Positions 47,566 through 59,753 of a stretch of 64,000 nt of DNA are shown here, in pieces (the first letter of the stretch is position 1; each line of letters starts with the position of its first letter). The stretch covers positions 38,717,265 through 38,781,264 of the forward strand of contig NC_074711.1 in NCBI RefSeq assembly GCF_947242115.1, written 5' to 3'. The position numbers and the translations under genes were made by a program. Source of the stretch: Biomphalaria glabrata. Its lineage: Eukaryota > Mollusca > Gastropoda > Planorbidae. The notes under the pieces were generated by a model that had not been told where the DNA came from, searched no databases, and worked only from the letters and a program-made list of their open reading frames with translations.

Positions 47566-49936
47566 ATGCTTATCCTGAAAACCTTCATACTTTTGGTATT
47601 CATATATATACTTTCCTTGAGTGGTATTCTAATTTTTCTGAAAGGATTTTTATTGTCAAGATCTGTTGTTGAAAGGAAAAGTGAATGTTTGGTTGAATTT
47701 GCTCTTCGAGCAGAAGATAACCACACACACCATGCCAAAGGCTGCTGGATGCACAGTCGGTTCAAGCGAGCAATCATAGTACTAATAGATGCATTAAAAT
47801 ATGATTTTATGGAATACAATGAAACACTGGGCATTGATGAAATCCAAAACATACATTTCAAGAATAAATTGACCATATTACATCAACTAAAAACAAAGAA
47901 ACCACTTAATTCCAGGCTGTATAAATTTATAGCTGATCCTCCAACCACCACAATGCAACGGCTGAAGGGGCTAACTACTGGCAGTTTACCCACTTTTGTT
48001 GATGCTGGCGCAAACTTTAAAAGTTATCATATCACAGAGGACAATATCTTAGAACAGCTGGTTCAACAAAACAAAAAAATAAAATTTTTTGGTGATGACA
48101 CATGGCTGGGTTTATTTCCTGATCAATTTCACCAATCCTTTGGATTCCCTTCCTTTAATATTCAAGATCTTCATTCAGTGGATGATGGCATACTTGCAAA
48201 TATTTATTCAGAGATGAAGAAATCAGATTGGGATGTCATCATAGCTCATTTTCTTGGTGTTGATCATTGTGGTCATCGGTTTGGTCCTAATTTTCCAGCT
48301 ATGCGAGACAAGCTGTTACAGATGAATGCTATGCTGAGGTAAATAAACTTTTATTCTGAAATTATTTTGCTTTACTAAAAAGACTGGCTCTTTTAAGCTC
48401 AGTCAGGTTCAACTTTCACATTTATGCAAAGTATTAAACGAATATTCCTATTAGATTAGAGAGTAACACCATTAGTAAAATCACTTCTAAACTTAGAGAC
48501 ACTTCAGGACAGAAGAATAAAAAATAAAGTAGCTATAATACTTAAAACACTAAACTATAATTTACAAATAGAAAAAAAAAACAACTAATGATATATTCAA
48601 AGAAAGAGGTACATTTCTTATTCCATGCTCTATAACAAATTCGTACAAGTGTAAGTGCTCCTTCTTCCCTAGTGTCATTAGAGAAAAGAATGGGTTGACT
48701 GAATCAGCCTAGAAAACCAATAACTTGGTAGAATTTAAGTCATTGATTAACATGCATGACTAGATTGACATATGAAATGCATCTACAGGATGTAATTATC
48801 TTCTTTTTTGAAGTAACGTCTGTAATGTAAAAGATAAGATGTGGGTGAAAATGCCTCTCCAAAAAATAAGGATTTTTAGCCATAATAAGAGATGAAGGTG
48901 ACTAGTTAATTTTCTTCTTAAAATCTTGACCTTTAATCTCCTACATGGTATTGTATCATAATCCTAGACTCCCTCATAATTGTTTTATATTTTTAATACT
49001 AAATTATTTCATTAAAGATGTAGTATCAAATATTTATAACCCTAAAATGTTGACAATGTTTATATTATATACATCTCTCTGTGCATATTGTTGGCAGCCT
49101 TCATGTATAGAATGACTGTATTTCTTCTTGTGGATGTAGAGCTCTATTCTCCAGAAACACTTTCTCCCACTTACATTGCTACCTATCATTGTCTGTCAAG
49201 ATCCAGTCTTTTTCTACTTGGTTTGTTTTGTCAGTTTTTCATTACTTTGCATCCCTACTTTGCAGTCCTTACTTTGCAGTCCCTACTTTGCAGTCCTTAC
49301 TTTGCAGTCCCTACTTTGCAGTCCTTACTTTGCAGTCCCTACTTTGCAGTCCCTACTTTGCAGTCCCTACTTTGCAGTCCTTACTTTGCAGTCCCTACTT
49401 TGCAGTCCCTACTTTGCAGTCCTTACTTTGCAGTCCCTACTTTGCAGTCCCTACTTTGCAGTCCCTACTTTGCAGTCCTTACTTTGCAGTCCCTACTTTG
49501 CAGTCCCTACTTTGCAGTCCTTACTTTGCAGTCCCTACTTTGCAGTCCCTACTTTGCAGTCCTTACTTTGCAGTCCCTACTTTGCAGTCCCTACTTTGCA
49601 GTCCCTACTTTGCAGTCCCTACTTTGCAGTCCCTACTTTGCAGTCCTTACTTTGCAGTCCCTACTTTGCAGTCCCTACTTTGCAGTCCTTACTTTGCAGT
49701 CCCTACTTTGCAGTCCCTACTTTGCAGTCCCTACTTTGCAGTCCTTACTTTGCAGTCCCTACTTTGCAGTCCTTACTTTGCAGTCCTTACGTTGCAGTCC
49801 CTACTTTGCAGTGTCCCTTGTCTTCACTTCTCTCCATGTCTTTGCTTTAGTTACCATCTATGTCTTGATCTTTTAGATCATATATCTATGTTTAGGGTTA
49901 TAATGTCTTTTCTGCTTTTAGATCATGTTTAATTAC

Positions 49937-49980
<44 letters not shown>

Positions 49981-52900
49981 TATTATATTATATTACATTA
50001 TTATATATATATAAATATATATATAGTGTGTTTATACTATCTTTTTTTAATTACACATATAGCAATATTACGCAGTTAATGCAAGATGACACAATACTTT
50101 TTGTGATGGGAGATCACGGAATGACAAACACAGGAGATCATGGTGGTGATAGTGTTGCTGAACTTGAGGCTGGACTCTTTATCTATAGTCCTACACAGAT
50201 TGCATCAAGTCAACAAAAAGTATGTGTAATCTTTTTTTTTTTTTACAAGGCTTCTATCCCAAGTACAGTACATACAAACTCATACCAAAATCTTGTTCTC
50301 TCTATCACTTGTCTCTAAGTCTTATGGACCATTGGAGCACCAAGCATGATCTGTTGACTTTCTCTTGTCCTCTCTCTCTCTTTTGTCAGGATTAGAGTAT
50401 CTTTCAATTACAGGCCTGTCCATTCCTTGACATCTTTGTGTTGATTTTTTGTCTCCTTCTCCTCCTTTCCCTCAGCCTGACATTAACCAACAGCAGAAAT
50501 TGCTGGAGAAAATAAAGATCTTTGTTTACTTCTTTTGTAATTAGGATTGAGCTGCAGATAAGTTAAATGGCTATTGAAATTAACTGGAATCAGTCTTGCA
50601 CTTAAATAGCAGTATCAAACAGAAACTACCTTACTTAGCATTTTAACTGAAAAAGTGAGTGATAGGAATGAAATAATGGGCAGGATTCTGACTCCATGAT
50701 ATTAAAAATGTAAACACTTATCTGCTCATTGCACATTGATCTTCTCATTAAAAAATGTATAACTTAAAGTCTTAAAGCAAATTATGTAACTAGAAACAAA
50801 TCTTTTATTTATGAACAATTGTATTTTCCTAAGGATGATAACACAGTCAAGCAAGTGGACTTTGTACCAACTATATCTCTGCTTCTTGGACTTCCTATAC
50901 CATTTTCTAATCTGGGAATGGTTATTACAGATTTATTTACTCACTGCCCCTGGTGGAGCACTGCGACCAATGACATTCGACAAGCTTATCATAAAATTAA
51001 GGTTAGAGTGCTTTTAAAATGTATCTATAAATATTGCAATGAAATCTAGCATTGAGGTCATTAGTATCAATTTGCAATCACTGATAGTTAGGTCTACATT
51101 ATCTTCCACATTTGTTATGCCAGAAGCACATCACTACAAAAGAAATAACATAAGAATAAGATTTAAAGTTAACTATTTAAATTTGTTTTTTAAAGTAAAC
51201 CAGAGTTTACCAAACTTTTTATTTAACAGAACACTTTTTACAGTTGAAGAACACTATTTTTTTTAGAGTGGATTATTTCTTATTTGTTTCAATAAAAATA
51301 CTACTACTAATTAAATCAAATTCTAAATGTAGCTTTATTATTTATTTTCCTGTACAAAACTATTTTAAAATAGAGGCATATAAAAAATAAGACTTCTATG
51401 GTATTGCAAATCCTTTTCGTACATATGAGTTGTAGGAAACTGTAGTAAAATAATGATAGCCTGTTTTGAAATATTGTGGACAGTTTCAAACAATTCAGAC
51501 AAACTTAACCAGAAATCATTTATATGGTTGATCAAATTAAAGTCAGAATCTAGATGAGCTTAAAGTTCATAGCGATCTTGTTATAGAAATTTTTTCCATT
51601 ACCAAGAAAAGCTAATTAAATCAATTTGTATTATCTTTTCTGCATTTACGAAGGAATTAAATCACATGTACAGGCCTACTAGCTACTTACTCCAATAGTT
51701 CATGGAACACCTATTCACGCAGAACACAGCTTTGGGGAAACACTGAAGCAAAAGATAAAATAAAATATTTATTATGCTAGAGTATCAATAAGTATTTTTA
51801 AAGGCTTTATTAACTCTCAGTCAGCTTAGTATGAAGCTCAAATTTTGAAATATTTTTGCTAAACCTAAAGATTAAATTCAGTCTAAGTTCCTAGTTACAT
51901 TTAATAAAACTTGTTTTAGCATAGAATTTATTACAAATAACATTTATTTATATACAGAACACATTCTGTATTTCATTTTTTTTTAAAATGTATATGATGA
52001 AAACATCAGCACATGCATAGCAGGTTGTATTTTAAATCTATAATTTGTAAACATTTGATAGTCCCTGAACATTTAATTCTAAAAATTGAACCATCTTTAT
52101 TTCAGGCTTTAAGAATGAATGCTTATCAGATCAGCAGTTATCTTTCAGCTTATCAGTCACAGGCTTCAGACTTGCCAGAGAATGAGCTGAGAACATTGCA
52201 ACAGTTATTTACTAATACTGAGCAAGAGATTCAAAAATACATCACCATGATGGCTAAGGATGGTGTGAAATCCGACACCTTGTCTAAGTTTCAGTCTTTG
52301 GAAAATTCATACAGGACTTTTATCAGAGATACAAGGCAGATCTGTGAAAATGTTTGGGCTAAATTTGACCTTAAGTGGATGCTGATAGGCATTCTCACAT
52401 TAGCACTGGGTGTTGCTCAGAGTTTGTACTTATGGGCATCTTGGAGCAATGATGAAACATCTCTTCCTACATCCGCTAAATTTCTTTTAGGAGGATCATT
52501 GGCTTATCTCATTTGTATTGCAGTACATCTCTTCATTTTTCCCACATCTGTTCCCCTGATGCCTGTCACTTTAGCTGCTCTACTTATAGTTGCAAATTTT
52601 GTCTGTGTTAAAAGTTTTATGCCAGAGATGTTTGTTGTGAAAAGGTATTTCACACTAGTCAATGTAGTCTCAAGCGTATTGTTCATTATGAACTGTTGTA
52701 TCTACTTCTCAAATAGTTTTGTGGTTAACGAGGATGAAATCTCCATGTTTTTATTACAAACTTTAGTTTGTATCTTCAGTGCCAGTATTATTTTGTCCAA
52801 GAAGTCACTTCGGGGGAAAACTGAGCACACCAAATATTCCAAGAAATCAAAATCCAGTTTTGATATTATGCAAGTGGTATTGCATCCTAAAACTGTATGC

Positions 52901-55900
52901 TTCTTTGTGTGTCTGAGTCTTTGTGCTCTACTGAGGCTCTCCTCTTCTTTTATTCCTTGTAGAGAAGAACAGGTCTCATGTAGAAACTCTGTATTTCCTC
53001 AGCCTTTGGCTTCCTTAGAAGGTGCCACAAAAAACAAAAGGTATATTTTTAGCATTGTTAGCTTGGCAGTAATGGTGTATGCATCCAGGCGATGGCTGAA
53101 ACATTTTGGTAACTTGAATGGCACTAGTCCTGGGGTGGTTGCCATGTTGTATGGTCCTCCTCTGGCAGCTTTATTTACATGCCTGCATTGGGCCCTCCAG
53201 GGTCTCTCGGATCTGGTCAGTGACTCATTCACACCCTGGCAGCTGGCACTGATGGCTCAGGCTGTTTATGTTGTTCTGTTGGTTTCCATAGTAACTCTTA
53301 CAGTGTGGCCACTACTTATATTTATGATTCCGTCCAAAGCAAACTCAGCACTTTATCTTTCACATAAAGGTAACTTTAAAAAACTAACTTATAGTTATTT
53401 GATATCAAGTTACAATATCCTTTTTTCTTTATCATGAATACAACTAGTGTAATCTTTTTTCTTTTGATTAAATTAAGGTTATTTGTTGACGACTATGTGA
53501 AAAAATACTATCATAACAATATTTCTTCAATTGTAATGTTTAAAAAAAAAAAAATGTATGAATGTTATAGTGCATCTCAAATTAAGTAAGGATATATGTA
53601 TTTTCTATAAAAATGTTTATATTTTATATATTTTGCTAAAGCATTATATTTGAGCTATTTACATTTTAATTTTTTTAAAAACTCTTTCAAGAACTTCATT
53701 TTATAATCCAATGATCATTTGAAGAATATTTACAGATTGACTTGCCCTGAATAGTTATTCAATTAGAGACATACAAATATTTCAGTGTAGATTTTGTGTT
53801 TAGTACAAGATAGTATTTTGTATTAAAGTCCTGGTAGTGACAAGTATTTTGGATTTAAGTCATGCTAGTGACAAGTGTTTTGGATTAAAGTCCTGGTAGT
53901 GACAAGTGTTTTAGATTAAAGTCCTGCTAGTGACAAGTGTTTTGGATTAAAGTCCTGGTAGTGACAAGTGTTTTAGATTAAAGTCCTGCTAGTGACAAGT
54001 GTTTTGGATTAAAGTCCTGCTAGTGACAACTGTTTTGGATTAAAGTCCTGCTAGTGACAAGTGTTTTGGATTAAAGTCTTGGTAGTGACAAGTATTTTCG
54101 ATTAAAGGCCTGCTAGTGACAAGTGTTTTGGATTAAAGTCCTGCTAGTGGCAAGTGTTTTGAATTAAAGTCCTGGTAGTGACAAGTATTTTGGATTAAAG
54201 TCCTGGTAGTGACAAGTGTTTTGGATTAAAGTCCTGGTAGTGACAAGTATTTTGGATTAAAGTCCTGCTAGTGACAAGTATTTTGGATTAAAGTCCTGGT
54301 AGTGACAAGTGTTTTGGATTAAAGTCTTGGTAGTGACAAGTATTTTGGATTAAAGTCCTGCTAGTGGCAAGTGTTTTGGATTAAAGTCCTGGTAGTGACA
54401 AGTATTTTGGATTAAAGTCCTGGTAGTGACAAGTGTTTTGGATTAAAGTCCTGGTAGTGACAAGTATTTTGGATTAAAGTCCTGCTAGTGACAAGTATTT
54501 TGGATTAAAGTCCTGGTAGTGACAAGTGTTTTGGATTAAAGTCTTGGTAGTGACAAGTATTTTGGATTAAAGTCCTGCTAGTGGCAAGTGTTTTGGATTA
54601 AAGTCCTGGTAGTGACAAGTATTTTGGATTAAAGTCCTGGTAGTGACAAGTGTTTTGGATTAAAGTCCTGGTAGTGACAAGTATTTTGGATTAAAGTCCT
54701 GCTAGTGACAAGTATTTTGGATTAAAGTCCTGGTAGTGACAAGTATTTGACTAAAATTAGAGGTCTATTAAGTTCACTTAGCTCTTAGTGAGGTAACTTT
54801 GTGCATCAGGAGGTGATTGTTCTGGCCATGAACCCAGTCATTTAACTCTAGGACTTTACAATTCTTGTCAGTCTCACCTGTTCTATAGACCTTAAAATCT
54901 CAAAAGAAAACTGTAGCCTACTGTTGTTGTTTTTTCATTAGGGTTAAAACTAACTAATAAATATAAATATATCATCATGTGAAACAATAAATATTTATAA
55001 AAAAAAAAAAAGTAAAGTTCCCCTTTCAGAACTTACGATCTATAGGGCAGAGGATGTTAAGGTCATCTGTTTTTTTGGCCAACGGTTAATTAGCATGGTC
55101 TCATGTGGCCGGATAAATGACCAACCGCCTTTACTTTCCCCAACATAAGTCAGGTACCCATTAGACTTGGGTGGACTCAGGGGCGCCCTAAGAATCCCAA
55201 AATTCAAAATCCCAGTGTTCATCCAGATTTCAACCCAGTACCCCAGGTTCGTAAGCCAAGCGCCAGCCACTGGGCCTCCAATAAATATTTATGCTTTCAA
55301 ATAATAAATTTGGTTGACAAATATGATTATGTTTGAACATTCATTTTCAGGTGACTTGCAACATATTATTCCAACAATCTACAACCAGTTAAAAGTAAAC
55401 TTCCAGCAAAGTCATAATGAAAAGGATAGTGAGAGATCACCCATTATTTATGGACTTGGATCTGCATATAGTGCATCTATTTGCGCTTACCTTGTGCTGT
55501 TTGGACTGTTACTGACTTTGTTACTGAGTGATGGAACAGCGCCTAGCATCACCCTTGGAATATTAGTTCTGTATTTATGTTTAGAGTTGTATTCTGCAGC
55601 CATCGTCTCAAATTCAAAACATGGTAAATTTTTCTATTTTAAAAATTTTTTTAAAATTTCTTTACTTTAAAGAAAACTGTTTTACTTTTTAAACAGTGGA
55701 ATGTTTTAAAACTTAGTATTGTTGTTTGTTACAGAGGAGGACATGTCATCTCCCAGGTGGGCAGGATTAGTTTTATTCAATCTTCTGTCGACTGTATTCT
55801 TTTATACCACTGGTCATCAAGCCACTGTCCCAAGCATCAGATTTGAAGCTGGTTATGTAGGCTTTTATGGTGACCTCAAATCATTTATTTTACCAGGTAC

Positions 55901-57404
55901 TACATTAATTTATTAGTTTAAAAAGATCTGGTATAATAATTTATCTGATTGGTATGTTAATTTATTTAATCTTAGACTATTGATGAAAATATGCTTTTGA
56001 AGTATATATGCTCTTTAATTAATGTGTAATTATTTTTTTTCCTATTTTTAAAAAAATACCTTTTATGTTGCATATATATTTTTTACAGCAATAGTTTCTG
56101 GTTAGGGCAGCTAGTACCAGCTAGCCTTTGCTCTGCCTCTCTAGCCATGTTTTATCGAAAATTAATAAAACAAAATCTAAATAAAATTAATGTAGTAAAT
56201 ATATATATGAAACTGTTAAGTTTTGCTGGAACTATATTTTTAATATTGCCATTAAACAATATTGAATGGTAAAAGAGTTAGGTTTTGCTGAAACTACAGA
56301 TTTTATATTGTCATACAATTAAGTTGGTCTCTCGAGTCTACAACAAACCCTTGCCATAAACAAAAATAAAATGTCATGCATACTTTATTTTTAAACAGGT
56401 TTTCTGGTGTGGCTCAATACATTTGCTGGACCAGTATTCTTTAGTTTGGCTGGACCATTGGTCATCTTTTGGCCATTACTATTCAGTGGGTTGGCCAGTT
56501 GGATGATAAATAAGAAATCAGAACAGGTCAAAGAGAAAACAAGTTGGCAAGGAGACTTCAGTATTTTCAACAATGGAATCAAACTCAACAAACATTTATT
56601 TAGTCTTGTCTGTGGAACTATCTTCATTACTTCTTTGAAGGTAAAACATAACAGTTTCTTAATTAATACATTATGTAGCAAGGTCCTCAATTCAGCAGCC
56701 AAGTGCTTTACCATTCAATAACCAGATCTCTTAGCTCATCCAGCTCAAGTGAGTATCTGATTTTTCAAGGAAAAAGTTAATGCTAGTTGATCATCTTCTC
56801 ATCAACATTGGTCTTGGGAAAGGTGAAAATTTAACTGCTCGATGAACCACTTGGCCTCAAAAAGGAAACTTTTTTTTTCTTAAATAAAAATTGCATAAAC
56901 TCTAAATATGGGAAATAAAAAAGTGTTGTAGATTATTCTGCTATTGAATATGAGTGTTTCAGGGAAATTCTAAATCCAAACCTGCAATGGGATTGAAACT
57001 CTAGAACACCAGTTCAGAAACCAAGAAACTTTACTATTCATTGGTCTTGCAAGAGTTCTTTTTATTTAAACAGAATATTTCAAGGAAAAGCCTTTAATTA
57101 GTATAAAAACTGAACATTAAAAAAGGTTTATTTATGTGGGAACTATTCTAACTACCTTGTAATCTAAAATTATTATATAAAATGTAAATCGTTTCTATTT
57201 CAGCTCTTGTTTGCCACATGTGCTGCTGCACTTCATCGAAGACATCTCATGGTCTGGAAAATATTTGCTCCCCGCCTAGTATATGAGAGTGCCCTGTTTG
57301 TGACAGTGACAGCTTGTATGTTTGTTGTATGTCTTTTTGTACATAGAGTTGACAGAGCCTTGATACAATTTGTGAAACACATTCATCCAGATAAAGATAG
57401 CTGA
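47566..57404 (+). CDS. PIGO: GPI ethanolamine phosphate transferase 3, catalytic subunit (PIG-O), 8 exons
   Basis: PIG-O adds the bridging ethanolamine phosphate to the third mannose of the GPI precursor in the ER membrane, with PIG-F as partner. Exons: 47566-48338, 50063-50219, 50834-51001, 52106-53369, 55351-55623, 55735-55896, 56399-56640, 57204-57404; 1079 codons (human 1089), all GT-AG and in phase. An N-terminal signal anchor (about 1-28) is followed by the alkaline-phosphatase-like lumenal domain: RAIIVLIDALKYDF, DPPTTTMQRLKGLTTGS with the nucleophile Thr, FFGDDTW, AHFLGVDHCGHRFGP and MGDHGMTNTGDHGGDS, which supply the metal ligands. From about residue 440 it is multi-spanning membrane protein, ending near LHRRHLMVWKIFAPRL. 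An upstream out-of-frame ATG lies at 47546. Introns 1 and 4 carry large minisatellites. The start matches the family; 5' non-coding exons were not found. Confidence 0.96.
48440..48790 (+). mobile_element. LINE 3' fragment, paralogous to 39250-39610
   Basis: The plus frame reads KSLLNLETLQDRRIKNKVAI, then a YKCKCSFFPSVI-type block and LVEFKSLIN, the C-terminal pattern of CR1/Jockey-like reverse transcriptases (LxxLxxRR...FFPxxxxxWNxLP...FK). It lies in PIGO intron 1 and is dead. Confidence 0.7.
49253..49812 (+). repeat. 14-bp minisatellite, about 40 copies, unit CCCTACTTTGCAGT
   Basis: The unit (C/T)CCTACTTTGCAG with T or C variants repeats without gaps for 560 bases. Since 14 is not a multiple of three and the unit has no stop in this direction, all three frames stay open and give false proteins with the periodic peptide LTLQSLLCSPYFAV. 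Each unit ends in a pyrimidine-rich CTACTTTGCAG, which resembles a 3' splice site in the sense of PIGO. It lies in PIGO intron 1. Confidence 0.97.
49938..50020. repeat. AT-rich microsatellite just before PIGO exon 2
   Basis: Runs of AT and ATTAT units occupy about 80 bases, ending about 40 bp upstream of the exon 2 acceptor. Confidence 0.85.
53812..54749 (+). repeat. 31-bp minisatellite, about 30 copies, with a 217-bp higher-order period
   Basis: The unit contains TTGGATTAAAGTCCTGGTAG followed by TGACAAGTGTT. Variant units (CTGG/CTGC, GTGTT/GTATT, TAGTGGC) are ordered: the rare TAGTGGC variant sits at 54145, 54362 and 54579, exactly 217 bases (seven units) apart. This shows amplification of a seven-unit block. 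It lies in PIGO intron 4. Confidence 0.95.
55012..55285 (-). mobile_element. tRNA-derived SINE, family 1 (degraded head)
   Basis: Plus-strand phrases TTCCCCTTTCAGAACTTACG, GACCAACCGCCTTTACTTTC and AGTCAGGTACCCATTAGAC are family-1 sequence in reverse. The tRNA-like head near 55270 is degraded. It lies in PIGO intron 4, about 65 bp before exon 5. Confidence 0.8.
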
Positions 57405-59753
57405 GTTTATTTTTTGTTAAAATATTATAATCAGGTTGATAGGTTAAGTTTTTGCAGTAATTTATTTTTCAATTTTAACATCTTCCCATGATGCAATATG
57501 CCATAACATAGTTGCTGGCCCTTCAGTCTTTTACTTGAAGTCTTCCTGCAAGAGAGATTAGTTTGATTGAAATGAAGAGTTTTCCTGTTGAAAATTTTCA
57601 CAATAATAAACCATAATTGCATTAAAAAAAATCCTTTCATGTACTTTTACTGGTATACGAGTTGAAGCATTTATTTGATTTCAAAATGAACTGAGCTAGT
57701 ATTAACTACTGTAGTGGTATTCTTTTGAATACAGAGTATCTGAATATTTGTGTATGTCTGGCTGCATGTACTTCAATCAGATCAATCTTATCTTATGTAA
57801 TAATCCAGAAATTGATATTGTGTATGAAAATGTGTCTGTGAAATAATTTTAGGAGAACAAGTTGAACATTGAATCTATTAAATGCTATGTCACTTTATCT
57901 TTTATGTACTACTTTCAGATCTGAGGTTGTTCATATCTGTTTCAAAGATTTCAACCATACTTCCATTACTGAAGTAGATTAATACTGTTGTTGAGTTTCT
58001 CTGAATGTTTAGTATGTTTTTATAATTAAGTACATTTATGCTGGGGTCCAATAGAATAGTTTGTATATAAAACTATTTTTAGAAATGATCATCCTAGTTT
58101 TTATTTGACATCAGATGTGCGTGTGTCTCCAAGAAATAAAATTTTATGTATAGTTTTCTTTCCCTCTTTAAATCTTTGGTATAGAGATTGAATTTGATAA
58201 AATTAGTTAAGTCAATTGGGCATAATTTCAAAATAGTTAATTATTTCCAAAACTTTTCAATCAACAACACAACAAAATGAGAGTATGATTAAAAAATAAA
58301 TATTTTGTTTTTGTGAATTATATTGTAAAAAAATAATTAACTCTTTCTCTCCTAACTGAGGATACCAACGTTGATTCCACTAGAATGTTGTAAATAATTA
58401 CAGAGAGAAAGAGTTAATGTGTTGTTTTTTAAAATACAAAATTGCACATTTACATGAAACAAAACAAGATACCCTTAGGATCACAGAAGAAGAAATGGAA
58501 ACCTAAAATTTTCGTTTAAATGCCACAAGTTGTAAGTTTTTCAACTCAACAGTAGTTTCATGCTCCAAAAATAACATTTAGCATTTGTGTTCTAAGCCTA
58601 CCCCCACACCCAAACACAACAAACTTTAACAAAATTATTAAAAAGAAACAATATGTATGATTAACAATGTCATGTAAAAAAAAAAAAAAGTTTATCTTAA
58701 ATACAGATAATAAAAAATCAGTTGTAACAACAAAATATTCCCATAACAAAATGTTTACCTTTCATTCATGGATATTAATTTTCCATTCACATATAAATAT
58801 CATAAAATATGTAACTGCTCTTTGCAGAACGTAATTGAAAAGATATATGCATGCCATTCAATAATTTATCTTAAATTCACAGTAATTACAAATGCTGTTT
58901 TGCCATTTACACTTTTATTGTCAAGCAAACAAATGCATACACAAATTTCAATTAAAAAGCTAAGCATCTCAAAAGATAATAAATAAATGACTAAAAGGAA
59001 TTCAAAGCATAACAATATGGAATGTAAGTAATTTAGACTTTGTTTTGTTCAATGACCAATTCTGGTTTAAAAAAAAAAGACATTTCTGGAAAAATCCAAT
59101 TTGTGACTCAATATAATTGTAAAGTTATTAACCAAGTCTATGACTCAAAATATATCCCTTATGATTTGAGCCCAAACTGTCTTATCTGGTTAAAACGGTC
59201 AGAGAAAAATCCAATATACAGTTCAACATTTTAATATTTCAAAACATATAAAATGGAATATGTAAAAAAAAAAATTGCTTATAATAAATATATTTTTGAT
59301 TTTAGATAAATGGTTAGAAACATTTATATTAAACAGAGGTCAAATTTTTAATATCCTGGAAAAAAAACAACAGGATAATTTAATATTGTATAAGGGTATT
59401 TAAAAACATCGCAAATCTATCTGTCTCTAGTATTCATCTGCTAACTATTAGTGCTAGTTTGAAGAAAAGGTACACAAGTTAGTCATCCTGGTATAAATTA
59501 TTTTTAATACTTATACTGGTGATGTGTTGTTCACTGGATTAAAATTTAATTCAAATTTTACACTATCTGATTTACATTATCTAATTCATCTTCAACCTAG
59601 ATTTCTAAAATGACCCATGCATTAATTAATATACCATTCTGACCCAATAGTAGAATGGGTCTTCTGATCTTCAAATTGAGCAATAAAATGAAAAATGAAT
59701 TAATCAAAACAAGATGTTTTATATTTTGATTAACAAGTAAGTGTCAGCATGGT
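57405..59753. other. Convergent 3' region between PIGO and the glucosylceramidase gene
   Basis: AT-rich sequence without a supported gene. A PIGO polyadenylation signal candidate AATAAA is at 58135-58140. A minus-strand candidate for the other gene is at 58919-58914. A short inverted repeat, TTAACTCTTTCTCTC at about 58338 and its complement near 58405, could form a hairpin. Open frames here are short and unlike known families. Confidence 0.6.
58135..58140 (+). terminator. Candidate polyadenylation signal of PIGO
   Basis: AATAAA followed by a T/G-containing stretch, about 730 bases after the PIGO stop. An earlier AATAAA at about 57603 is an alternative. Confidence 0.4.

Noticed and set aside
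49088-49932. Three overlapping open frames of 224-262 codons with a repeating LQSLLCSPYFAV peptide
   Set aside because: They are by-products of the 14-bp minisatellite, which is stop-free in all three frames; all lie within PIGO intron 1.
53812-54749. CRISPR array
   Set aside because: The 31-bp units are adjacent without unique spacers, and the genome is eukaryotic; it is a minisatellite.
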